From Pleodorina starrii (taxonomy: Eukaryota > Chlorophyta > Chlorophyceae > Chlamydomonadales > Volvocaceae): a stretch of 64,000 nt of DNA. Under the pieces are notes generated by a model. It worked only from the letters and a program-made list of their open reading frames with translations. It made no database searches and was not told the DNA's origin. The stretch is from the NCBI GenBank assembly GCA_030267565.1, contig BRXU01000033.1, positions 761,001-825,000 of the forward strand, in the 5' to 3' direction. How positions within the stretch are numbered: the stretch's first letter is position 1; the number at the start of each line of letters is the position of its first letter. Of this stretch, positions 47,387 through 57,394 are shown piece by piece. The position numbers and the translations under genes were made by a program.

Positions 47387-49106
47387 GGCGGGGGGCCGAG
47401 CATGGCTTTCCCAACTAGCGCAGGCAGCAGCAGTCGCAGCCAGAGTGAGCACTGCACCTAGTCCAGAGCAGCACTGAACCTGTTTTACGCGACTCTTTTG
47501 GGCAGTGGATAGGGTTGTCCCGAGGTTGCGCGGCGCGCACGATGTGTGTTTTTACGGACCCACCCTAACCGGTGATGAACTTATGCGCTGTTCCCTGTGC
47601 CCCTTGACTACGGCACTTGCATGAGAGCCATGCGCGCACCAGGGGCCTATAAACCACCACCGTGCCTCTTGAGCTTATTTTGGAGTTTATTTTGTGCCCG
47701 GCGCATTGCGCATGGCGTTGATCATCTCCTCCCTGTGTTTGGGGTGGAACGGATGCCGATGCATGGTTACAGTATTTGTCGGTTGTACATATGCACCGGG
47801 CATAAATACAGCGGTTGGGCGCAATCATGGAGCAAAGCAAGAATGACCCCAACATGGACTGAGAGCACGATGTGTGGCGTTTGGAGGATGTGACTACATG
47901 GTGAATAAGCGTACGGTGTTTGGGTAGCGGCGTACGACAGTCAGCGAGGACAGTACTACTGCAGTAAAAGTAGACTGCTATTTGTTGGGTTTCCTTGGGA
48001 GCCTACATGGGCGTAATGAAAATGAACCTTATGCTGAAATGTATGTGATGGGTTTCACTTGCCTGACCGACGTCACGCATGTTGGGAGAAGAGGGCAACG
48101 ATACCCCACCCACGGTTGGGTATTCCGCAACCTTGTAACGGAAGAGGCTCAGGCCTGCATCCTTGGACCACCCTGATCACATCGGTGCACCACGCTTCTC
48201 AAGACGGTGCACGAGCATGCGCCGCTGCCATGCAAAACCCGCATGGAGACCCAATCCTCCACACATCTCCAGGCAAGGGGTTACCTGAGGGCCTGGCTAT
48301 TCCGGGTCGGGTCTCCGGTCACTTGGGCCCGCTTTCCGCGGTTGGGGTTTCGGCCGCAGCAGTGTCAGGTGCGGCATGCACCAATAATCCGTTTAGGTCC
48401 CCTGTAACCCAATCCATTCAGAATGTGCCGCACCGCATCGACGCGGGCGCTGACACAGGTGACCTCGCAGGTCACACATTCGGCTTTGCTGCCCACCGCA
48501 TCACTGAAGGCCTTTGCAGTCTCGATACAGAAGTGAAGGCCTTCGCGGCTGCATCCGACAATTATCGCATACCAGCTTCCCTTCCCGAGTTGCAGTCGTG
48601 GATCTGGGACTCGAGGTGGAGCCGCCTTTGCTTGCAGCCCGCCCTAGCTGACGGAACCCTCCAGCCTGCGACCCCACTTCCCAGCCCTTAATACCGCCCT
48701 TCGCCGCGCTTTCCCTCCTTGGTGTACACAGCATCCCCGCAGTACCGTACGTTCGATGCAACCTAAATACGGTATCTCCCCTCCACCCCAACTGCGCCCC
48801 GGCACCAGCCCGTCCTACAGGGAAACTGCCACCGCTGCCGCCGCAATGCAGCTCGTGGCCATCATGGCATCTCTGCTGCTCCACTCCCCCGACCGACTCA
48901 TACTTCCCTACTGACTACTTCTGGCTACGGCCTGCACAGGGAAGCCCTGCCGCTCGCCCTTCGCAAGGCCCTTCTGAGCACGCGCACGATCGACCCCCAC
49001 TGGTGTTCCTTCTCATTCCTGGCGCATCTCACATCTCACATCCTGCTCCTACTCTTCCACCCCCGCTGCTGCCGCTGCTGCTCTCCTGCTGCTACTGCTA
49101 CTGCTG
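47387..49106. other. Convergent gene-free interval
   Basis: It contains 3' UTR sequence of the dioxygenase gene (first TGTAA at 48134-48138) and of the TFIIB-like gene. The 210-codon open frame at 48059-48691 lacks family resemblance and splice support. Nothing else is supported. Confidence 0.5.
48134..48138 (+). terminator. Candidate poly(A) signal TGTAA of the dioxygenase gene
   Basis: First TGTAA found on the + strand after the stop codon at 47386; about 750 nt of 3' UTR would result. Confidence 0.4.
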
Positions 49107-52100
49107 CTACTGCGCCGCCAGTCCCTCCACCACCTGGTCCGCCGCTACGATCACCTCCAGGTAGGCCGCCACGTTGGAGGGGGCCACCAGGGGGCCGAAG
49201 GGGAGGCCGGAGGCCAGACGCAGCAGGCGGCCCACAATCTGAGACGGCAGCAGACAGGAGGGTCGGTGGGTCGGTGTGTGGCAACAGCAGGGTCGGTGGG
49301 TCGGTGTGTGGCAACAGTAGGGTCGGTGGGTCGGTGTGTGGCAACAGCAGGGACGAGAGGCATGGCGGGACGCGCGGTTGTGAGGGGCCGGGATACGCTA
49401 GTCGGGGATCCGCGGGGCCGGGTCTCGGGGCCGGGTCCCGGGCCGGGTCCCGGGGCCGGGTCTCGGGCCGGCAGCTGGCCGGGTTCGGCATGGCGGCAAG
49501 CTCGGCGTACAGGAAGTAACTTACGGACCGTGAAGTCCGCCAATTCACCGCGACGCAACTAGGGCCATGAGCCCACGACCCATGCGCGCAAACGCGTTGT
49601 TCCGTGACTTTGCTGTCCGCAATCGCGGGATCCGTCGGGAGCATTACTACTCGCGCACCGCCATCAGACTAAGGCCTTCGGAGAGGCGCCAGGCACCCCT
49701 GCCGTGTTCCTGCCCTCCTCCTAGCGCCCGCGCCCGCCTGGTACACCGCGTCTCATCCCGCCACACGGTCCCTCCAGACGGGTGACCACATGTCCACCTG
49801 CCCGCCCGCCTGGTCGCCCACCTCTTGCTTCAGGTCGTACAGCTGACTCTCGGCGCACATGGCCGCCCGCGATAGCTGTGTGACGGTCAGGGAGCCGCCG
49901 CCGCCAGGCCCCGCACCACCCGCCCCTCCCGCTGTCCTCTGGGGGTACAACGAGTCCAGGCAGATGCTCAGCAGAGCCCCTGCGAACACCCAGGGCGGGC
50001 AAGGGCAAGGATGCGGGGGAGGGCCGCGCCCCGGGAGCCTTCCTCTCTTTCTTTCACGGGAAGCTGAAAGGAGCACTGGCCCCGCCCCGCCCCGCCCCGC
50101 GCCCGCCAATAGCGCTCTCACTCACCCGCCACCGTCCTGGGCGTCCTGCCCTCGTGCCAGCCCCTCCGCAGCACCAGCCCCGTCAGCTGCAGAGCGCGGC
50201 GAACCAGCGGATGGGACCACACCGCCGTCTCACTGACCGGAGCCGCCGCTGCCGCTGCCGCGCCACCGCCGCCGCCCTCGTGCCCTGCGGCGGCGGTCTG
50301 CTGCAGCGGCAGTGGCTGCAGGGCCCCCGACGCCACCAGCTCCCGAGCGATGCGGACCACGAACCGCTCCACGTCCACCGCCGGCAGGGACAACCGCAGG
50401 AACGACGCCTGCTGCCTGGCTTGCGAAGGCCGGGTTGGGATGGCGAGAGGGGTGTCACTTGGTCAGTGAGCCGGCGCAGCTGCGCGGACCACCAGCCGAC
50501 CCCATATGCCCCATACGGTATGTACCCAGGTCGTTTCTGTCGACCCGAAGTTGCGTGAAGTGCAGACGGGGCCCCTGACTGGCCCCCAGGATCCACTGCT
50601 CGCGAACCCAATTCTGATCCCGACCCCGATCCCGGGCCCCGCAGCGAACCTCACGGGCCAGCACGGGTCCTTGACCACCACGACCGGGCCCCAACAGCGC
50701 TCCCTCCCTCCCTCCCTCCCTGGGCTTGAGGTCCCTCAACCCCAGGCCTGGAGTCCGCACCTACCTGGCCATCTCGCCCACCCGATACATGTCGGTGGCT
50801 GTGGCCATAGCCACCTCAGCCAGGGTCAGCGTGCCCCGCTCGCTGCGAGCCGCCAGGTACAGCAGTGCACCTAGCCGGGCAGCCGAGTGCTGGCCGCCCA
50901 TGGCAGGGGGACCGGGGGTGGACCGTTTCGCCGAAGACGCGGCGGCGGAGGCGCCCGCGTGCTCTGAAGACAGCATCACCTCTGCGCCCGCGCCGTCGTC
51001 GTCGTCGCCGTCGTCGCTATCCCATGCATCCCCAGGGGTGCTGCCTTCGCGTCCACCATCCGCCTCCGCCTCTGCGCCCGTCTCCAAGCAGCCGCCGTGC
51101 TGCCGTGCTGCTGCCGTTTCTGCGGCCGCCTGATGTATCTGCACAGGGCATTGATATGCGGGCGGTGACAAACCGCCAGAAGAGCACGTGGCCGGTCCGT
51201 TACACCCTCGGTTGGTTGGTGGGTTCCGCACTATGCAGCCCGCTTCCGGTCGCACATCGTAGCCCCAGGCCCACCGACACCGAATCCGCATTCCGAGCGC
51301 GGAACACAAGAATTGGGCCGGGCGCCCAGCACGGCCTTCCAGACAGCGCCCGTTCGGGCAGGTGAAAAGCATCCGCATGCGGCATTCGCTCGCTTTCCCT
51401 GCTATGAATGGCAGTGCTTCAAAGCACACGTCCATCAAACCGATCACCGAGCAGCCTCACGCCCGGGAGCTTGGTCACAGGCCTAAGCCCGGGAGCTTGG
51501 TCACAGGCCTAAGCACCCACGTGTGCCCTCCACCTGCCCGGCCCGCGCCCCACGCTGTTCCACCAGCCTACCCGCGCTAGGAAGCCCGCCGCCAACTGGG
51601 TTACAGGCCCCGGCAGCCGCAGCGTCGCCGCCAAGCCCTGCAGCTCGTCCAAAGAGCGCCGCTGCCGCTGGGCCCGTGCACGGTCCGACCCACCGCCCAC
51701 GCAGCGTGCTGCCGCCTCGGTGCCCGCGCCAAAGGAGCCCAGCGGCAGGGCGCCGCCGGCCGGCTGACCCGCTACGCTGCAGATGGTTGCGAGGGGCCAC
51801 GGTGGAAATGGGCAAGGCTGCAGTACGTAAGCAGCTGCAGGTGGCGGGAGAGGGCTACAACGCAGGCGATTGTGGCATCGCGGTTCTTGGTGGTTCCGTC
51901 AGCTTCAGCGCGCCACGCGGACTTTTAATCTCTCCATTTGCGCACGGCGGTGGTCCCACCATCATCATCTCAAGCACGCCAGAAGCCAACGCGCTTATGA
52001 GCGGCCCCACACTCGCGCGCTGAGAGGACCGATCAGTCAGGACACGACCGCGTCGTGCACTGACCCTCAGTCGCATACGCAGCTGTGACTGCGACCTGGC

Positions 52101-52260
52101 CTCCGACCGGGTGGGCTTGCTGGTGGTCGTCCTGATAAGGCGCTAGTCCCTGCTGCTGCGACACATATCCACAGCTTTCGCAAACGAAGCATGAGCCTTC
52201 ATGGTCATACGTCACGGCGGATACACCACAGCGCGTGCAGAGTTCGGCTTCGGCGTCCAT
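49107..52260 (-). CDS. TFIIB-related transcription factor (TFIIB/BRF-like)
   Basis: Exons: 52260-52079, 51776-51572, 51138-50765, 50415-50126, 49979-49822 and 49238-49107 (stop TAG 49107-49109), phases consistent, about 446 residues. Residues 8-32 form a TFIIB-type zinc ribbon: C-T-R-C near the start and CFVCESCGYV, with Cys8, 11, 27 and 30 as ligands. Two cyclin-like folds follow. The first is split between SLDELQGLAATLRLPGPVTQ and LGALLYLAARSERGTLTLAE; the second contains VDVERFVVRIARELVASG, WSHPLVRRALQLTGLVLRRG and GALLSICLDSL. The architecture fits TFIIB, BRF or plant-specific TFIIB-related factors, which recruit RNA polymerase to promoters. Which polymerase it serves cannot be told. An acidic Asp-rich insert (DSDDGDDDDGAG) splits the first fold. 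The exon 1 to 2 junction is the least certain. Confidence 0.8.
49259..49348. repeat. 30-bp minisatellite, three copies
   Basis: Three head-to-tail 30-bp units (49259-49288, 49289-49318, 49319-49348) differ at a single position. They lie in the last intron of the TFIIB-like gene, just upstream of its final exon on the transcript. Confidence 0.95.
49414..49471. repeat. GC-rich GGGCCGGGTCTC tandem repeat
   Basis: Imperfect units of about 13-15 bp (GGGCCGGGTCTCGG / GGCCGGGTCCC) repeat four times in the same intron as the 30-bp minisatellite. Confidence 0.85.
51461..51512. repeat. 26-bp perfect tandem duplication
   Basis: Two identical 26-bp units (51461-51486 and 51487-51512) lie in the second intron of the TFIIB-like gene. 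Confidence 0.95.
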
Positions 52261-52542
52261 GCGACTATGTTGCTACCGCACAACGGAGATAGGGCAAAGA
52301 AGGCTGTCTGTATGGCATAAAGTCTTCGCGATGTGAACCCAGCTTGTAGTACTGCGCGGGGCAGATGAGGAGCCGGGTCACGGAATTATGCATAACATTT
52401 CGTATTGCACGCATTGCATTGTATACGTCCTGTGTACACACACCGCACCCATACTCAACATTGTGCTATTCATTTTCGTAAATTAGGTACAGACTTCATA
52501 AAGTAGATACAGACCTGCGCCCTAACGGTCTTTGTTTCAGCC
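52261..52542. promoter_or_regulatory. Short divergent promoter region (TFIIB-like / GLTP)
   Basis: Only 282 bp separate the start codons of two divergent genes, so the promoters must overlap or be shared. The middle is AT-rich. No specific element is assigned. Confidence 0.5.
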
Positions 52543-53199
52543 ATGACGCGTCACCCTCACGGCCGTTACTTGGAAGGTCTCGCGGCATCGTTGTTAGTGG
52601 TCCATCAGCAGGGTGACGCTATAGCATCGGCGGACTTCGCATCGCTGTGTGAGCACATTCTGGAGGCGTTCGACCACTTGGGGACCATCATGTACTTTGC
52701 GAAATTGGAGATGGGAGGAAAGGTCGAGTCCATTAAACGCGTCTCTGCCCAGCTGATAACGCTGCGAGAGGTGGTGGAGGTGGACATCAGGGCCAACCGG
52801 GCCACTAACAAGGGCAGCTGCGCGCGGAACCTCCACCGCCTCATGCTGGTCATCACTTTTGTGCGCCTGATGCTCTCCAACCTGCTGGAGAACCCGTCCA
52901 TGCAGCTGAAGGACGCACTGTGGAACGCGTATCAGGGCTCGCTCAGCCCAATCCACACCTACATGGTCCGCACGGCGGTCTGGGCGGGGCTCGTCACGAT
53001 GCCCAGCCGGGAGACCTTCATGCGCAGCATTGGTGAGACAGAGGAGTCGGCGCGCGCCCACGTCCCCGCTGTGGTCGCCGCGGCGGGCGAGGTGGTCGCG
53101 CGCTTGGAGACGCTGTACGGCAACGGACTCCGGATGCCCGCATCGGACGTGACCTTCATCCCAACTGCGCCTCCCGCCCCGGCCGCAGCACCGCAATAG
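52543..53199 (+). CDS. Glycolipid transfer protein (GLTP/ACD11-like)
   Basis: An intronless 218-residue protein, unusual beside its intron-rich neighbours. The all-helical GLTP fold is recognisable: FASLCEHILEAFDHLGTIMY (D-x-L-G lead), then helices to the family core NLHRLMLVITFVRLMLSNLL, DALWNAYQGSLSPIHTYMVR (Trp and His of the glycan-binding region) and AGLVTMPSRETFMRSIGETE. Family proteins move glycosphingolipids or ceramide-1-phosphate between membranes. The usual D-x3-N-x2-K headgroup motif is not clear: in FDHLGTIMYFAKLEMGGKVE the Asn is missing, so lipid choice may differ or binding may be weak. The C-terminus is a Pro/Ala-rich tail. Cytosolic; no targeting signal. Confidence 0.85.
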   Translation: MTRHPHGRYLEGLAASLLVVHQQGDAIASADFASLCEHILEAFDHLGTIMYFAKLEMGGKVESIKRVSAQLITLREVVEVDIRANRATNKGSCARNLHRLMLVITFVRLMLSNLLENPSMQLKDALWNAYQGSLSPIHTYMVRTAVWAGLVTMPSRETFMRSIGETEESARAHVPAVVAAAGEVVARLETLYGNGLRMPASDVTFIPTAPPAPAAAPQ

Positions 53200-55659
53200 G
53201 CCAGCCCCGTGCTGTGCCGTTGTGGTCAGCTGACCTGTGATGGTGAGGGCTTGCGGGGAGTTCAGACCACACTAGCGGACTGGCGCCGAAAGATCCCCAG
53301 GTCGGCACCTCATGAGAGACATATCACTGAATCCTGTGTAGCAATGGGATGAAGCAATGAACATATACTTCATCTTCTTTGCGGCGGCGGGCTTTAGGAG
53401 CGCGCGCGTGGAGACTGTTATGATGACAACAGGCGGGGCAACTTGCCCTTCCTGGAAGCGTACGGCTAATGATTGAGTGGATGAGGCGGTGCGGTCGGCC
53501 TATGCACGGCTGTGGTCGGGCCGCGTGTGCACTTTGCAGCTCGCAGTGGTAAGCGGCCTTGCATGCTACTCTTCTGGTTCACAGCGCGGAATGGCGACTC
53601 CCGATATCTGACCAACGGGGGCTGTGCGGCGATCCCTATTGGGGCGGGCACGCGGGCGCAGACGCGAGTGCGCACAGAAAGGTGACTGCTACGTTGCTTG
53701 CCGCCTTTGCATGCGTGCATGAAATCGGACCATCACCGTCCATCAGCTGAACGAAATGGGTGCTGACTTGGTATGTTCGCGCGGAGGGCTGCCAAGCTGC
53801 CGTGGGGTGCGCAAGCCCCAGGCGCAAGGCAAGCGCACGAGAAGACGAGGTTGTGTGGGGGCCCCTGCCAACCTGTCGGCTGGGCGGCGCCGCGGGAGAG
53901 AGTGATGGCGGGTGGCGATATTATAATAAATCTGCGCCTCTGTCGATTTAGTCGCTGGCTGGCGTGCCACAAGGCTGGGCTTCGGGCCATGAGCTTGTAT
54001 GTGCGTTTTGTGAGGTTTGTAGCAGTATAGGGTGTCCGGCGGGTCGACTGCGCTGCAAGTATGGAAGGATCGTTGGCGCCTGCAGGAGTGGAGATTGTGG
54101 TGGGTCGGTTTGGACTAGTGTGTGTTTGCGTGTGGCTTGCACTGCATAGGAGGGAGTGTGCGCTGTCACCGGTTACATTCAGGAACATGCCAGACCAAAG
54201 AGGGGAGCTCTTCGCTGGTTTCGCGTTTGTAGACGTTGTAGTGACCAATTCCCGCCGCATCCACTGGCGTTGCCGCGAGCCGCCGTGATGGATGTGGCGG
54301 CTAGTCTCCTGACAAGGGGAGTATCCGAGTTGGGAAATCAGGTATCGCGGCTGGATAACACCCTCGAGGTCGAGAGCTTTGCATACCCGCATTTCATTGC
54401 GCAGCATGCCGGATGGTACCAATAATGTTGATGTTATACCCCGGGATTCCGCTGCCCTGTGGAACGGTCCCTCGTCCTCGGATTTGATGAACCCTACGAT
54501 TACCCGCTCTCCAGCATGGAGACCCTTCACGCTTCTGACCAAGATGCATTTCAGGGTTGTAAACTTTTCTCAGTCATCTTGGTTTGCGCAGATATTTGGA
54601 CTATGTTTTCGACGGTGTGGTTGGTGTATAGGCGGGTGCGGACGTCATGGGACATCGGGGGAAATCGAACGTATGGAGAGATTCTCGCAGTATTTGCAAG
54701 ATCGACGATCGACATGCAGTTAAAATCAATGTTGAGTGTACTTTTGTCTCAATCCGGTTATTCGGCGTCATTGGGACATACTGCACTCAATCTCCCTGGG
54801 CACCCCCAGTCAGGCAAATGGTACCGTGCTTGGCCCCCCGAACGCTGGTCTCGGTAAGGGTCAAAAGGTGGGCTTGCTCACGAACGCTCACGACACATTG
54901 GCCATGGCCAATCCACCACGGCCATGCAGGCTCTCCCTCCGGCGCGTGACTCTTCAACCATAGCACAAGCACACAGCTCCTGTCCCCTCCTCTGAATGAT
55001 GTCCGTGTGTTCATGCTTCAGGGTTTCATCCAGCAAACGAACGACTCAAAACATAACATGGATCAGTACACAGACCTTCAGCTTAGCGGCCCAACGAAAA
55101 GCGCTAAATTCTTCGGCGTCGACGGTGTTTCTCCAACACCTTTGGTAGCGACGCGGCCACTTGTGCATTCCCGACTCTGTATCCCAGCCTGCGGCCACGG
55201 CTCGGCTGGCAGCCTCGGAACCCCTTCGGACATTCGAACGGAAGCGTCGGCTCCAAGCGCGCGAAGGTCGGTCATGACCAAAGACGCCTAAACACATGCA
55301 AACAACGACCAAACACGACGAAGCTACAAAGTTTCGTGGTTCACAATTCACCCTGGCAGCGCTAATCGGAACCGTTAGTCATACAAATTGTGGTCATCAG
55401 TGATTCAACGGAAACGGGCATGCGGTTGGGGTCAGAAGATTCCAGCTGTTGCACCGCCCAGAGACGATTATCACGGCGGTCGAGCTCCCTTCCATAACGA
55501 GTACATCCGCATTCCAAGTTCTCCGTGCTGGCCATTCCAACAGTTCCAAGCCCAGCAGCAGTTCGACGCCCAGTACTGCCAGCAACACCCAATCCTGCAT
55601 GCTGCTGCTGCGCACGCGGTCCCACAACGCTTGACCGAACCGGGCAAGGCCGGATCCGC
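53200..55659. other. Gene-free interval
   Basis: About 2.5 kb between convergent gene ends. A minus-strand open frame of 269 codons (54542-53733) overlaps several + strand frames and shows no family resemblance, biased composition or splice pattern. The first TGTAA after the GLTP stop is near 54557. Nothing else is supported. Confidence 0.5.
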
Positions 55660-56983
55660 TTAGCTGCTCGTCTGTATCACCACCAGCACGGTTGTCGCAA
55701 GCATCGCCACCACAATGCCCACCAGCACGCCAAGGTACGGCACATTGCCACCGGCGTCGTCCGGCTTGTAGTACGTCTTGACGGTCTTGACCTGCACCGA
55801 GTTGGGTTGGGTCGCGTTGGGTGCACACGGGGTTGAGTTGCGTGACGGTGCAACTCATGTTCAGCCAACTACCGCAGGGATGGAACTTAGAACACAGGTG
55901 GTTCCCACCATCTATCCAGTGGTACACACTCGCGCGCATTTAGAGGCGGCCAGTGAGGTCGTACCTGCTCCTCCTCGACCCAGTCCTTCCAGTAATCACG
56001 GGCGGTGCCGATGACCTTGCGCCGAAGAGCCCTGGGTCAGCCGGGCAAGGAGAGAAAGACGGAGGCAAGGGCAGAAGGACGGAGTCAGGTGGGATTTGCA
56101 ACAGGGATGGTACAGGTAGACATCGGTAAAAATGAAGGCGCGCAGGGACAGACAACAGCAGGGCGCACATTCACTGATCTGTGAGGCGCAGGGTGGACTG
56201 ACTGTAGGAATGTCGGAAATGTTCGCCATGGCGCCCGGGAAACACGGCGGGCGCGACTTGTTGCGGAATAGTGCGGCAAGTTCGCGCTCGACCACAGCAG
56301 CCGTCACAACACGTGCACCCATGCACAGGAACCGTCGTGTATGTTCCATTCATTCATGTGTCCCGCGTCTCACTCACTGGTATTGCTCCGGGGTCATCTT
56401 GCCGTCATCGCCACGATTGCCGTACTTGGCCTCGTACAGCAGGTCCGCATCACGCTGGCTCCGCGTGGACGTGAAGTCGAGCGCGTTCAGGGCCTGAGAC
56501 AGCGCGCCCTGCCTGCAGGAGAGGACCATGATGGCAATGTTATGATACAAGGAAAGCAATCATTGGAGGCAGACGCAAAGCAGCCAGAGCAGTGTGCGCT
56601 TTTGTTGCTGTCAGGCCCCATCCCTGCCGACTGGAATAAATAGAGCATTAGACATTATATCTAAACAAGAGGCAGTGTCTATAGGCGTTTCGGATACACC
56701 GTGCGTCCGTATGCCACAGCCTTAGACCAGCATGGCCAGGCGAATGTGTGGCTGACGGACGCAACAGTAAAGCGTCCGTTTCCACAACTAAAAAATCTTA
56801 CTTCGGCTTTGGCTTGTCTTCGACGACCGGGGCCTTCTTTGCGCCCTTCGTTGTTGAGGGTTTCTCCTCCACAACCACCGTGGACGACTTCTTCTTGAAC
56901 AGCGCCGTGGGGACCACTGACTGGCGTCCCCGTCGCGGCACTTTAGTCGGCTGACCTAGACGTTGCTGCTGCAACATGGCCAT
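55660..56983 (-). CDS. Predicted plastid C-tail membrane protein, unknown function
   Basis: Four exons, 56983-56802, 56512-56378, 56031-55965 and 55791-55660, give 171 residues with consistent phases. The first 40 residues are basic and rich in Gln, Arg, Ser and Val with no acidic residues until VVVEEKPS, as in algal chloroplast transit peptides (MAMLQQQRLGQPTKVPRRGR). A Lys-rich linker follows. The conserved-looking core is LDFTSTRSQRDADLLYEAKY, KMTPEQYQALRRKVIGTARD and YWKDWVEEEQVKTVKTYYKP. The C-terminus is one membrane span (YLGVLVGIVVAMLATTVLVV) with a very short exposed tail, so a tail-anchored thylakoid or envelope protein is likely. I do not recognise the family and propose no activity. 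It is divergent from the S2P protease gene 411 bp away. Confidence 0.75.
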
Positions 56984-57394
56984 CCTGGGTTGCAAGGCGG
57001 TCAGAAATTTGGTTCTAGCCGGACGAGCGATTACCGGTCGACCGTCGTCGACTGACGCGTCGAATAGATTTCGCTTCAGCCGAACAAGTGCAAATGTAAA
57101 GTATTGGACTTCACATTCAATGCCGACTTGAACTCTTAAAGGCTCCGTCGCACGGAAAACTGTGAGGCTGTCGCACGTGCCGTACATCGTATTCGCTCTT
57201 GTGAATGGGGGGTAACTGTGTAGGCATCTAGGCATTAACTTAATTTGATCAACGCCGTCCAGGTGACACAACGCCTTGTGTGTGATTGACGCGTTTAGAG
57301 AGCGAGTTGCGCATCCAACCTTTTCTTTTTCGTGCGACATCCAATCAATATCGCTCTCGTGCTTTAAATTATCTATTTGGTGCCATCTAACAGT
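56984..57394. promoter_or_regulatory. Divergent promoter region (171-residue protein / S2P)
   Basis: The 411 bp between two divergent start codons must hold both promoters and 5' UTRs. Both flanking proteins appear plastid-targeted membrane proteins, so co-regulation is possible. No element recognised. Confidence 0.45.

Noticed and set aside
48059..48691. 210-codon + strand open frame
   Set aside because: No recognisable domain or splice support; lies in the convergent 3' region.
49259..49348. CRISPR-like regular 30-bp repeat
   Set aside because: The units are contiguous without spacers, in an intron of a eukaryotic gene; it is a minisatellite.
53733..54542. 269-codon open frame on the minus strand
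   Set aside because: No family resemblance, no splice structure, and overlapping open frames on the other strand; GC-rich DNA often stays open by chance.
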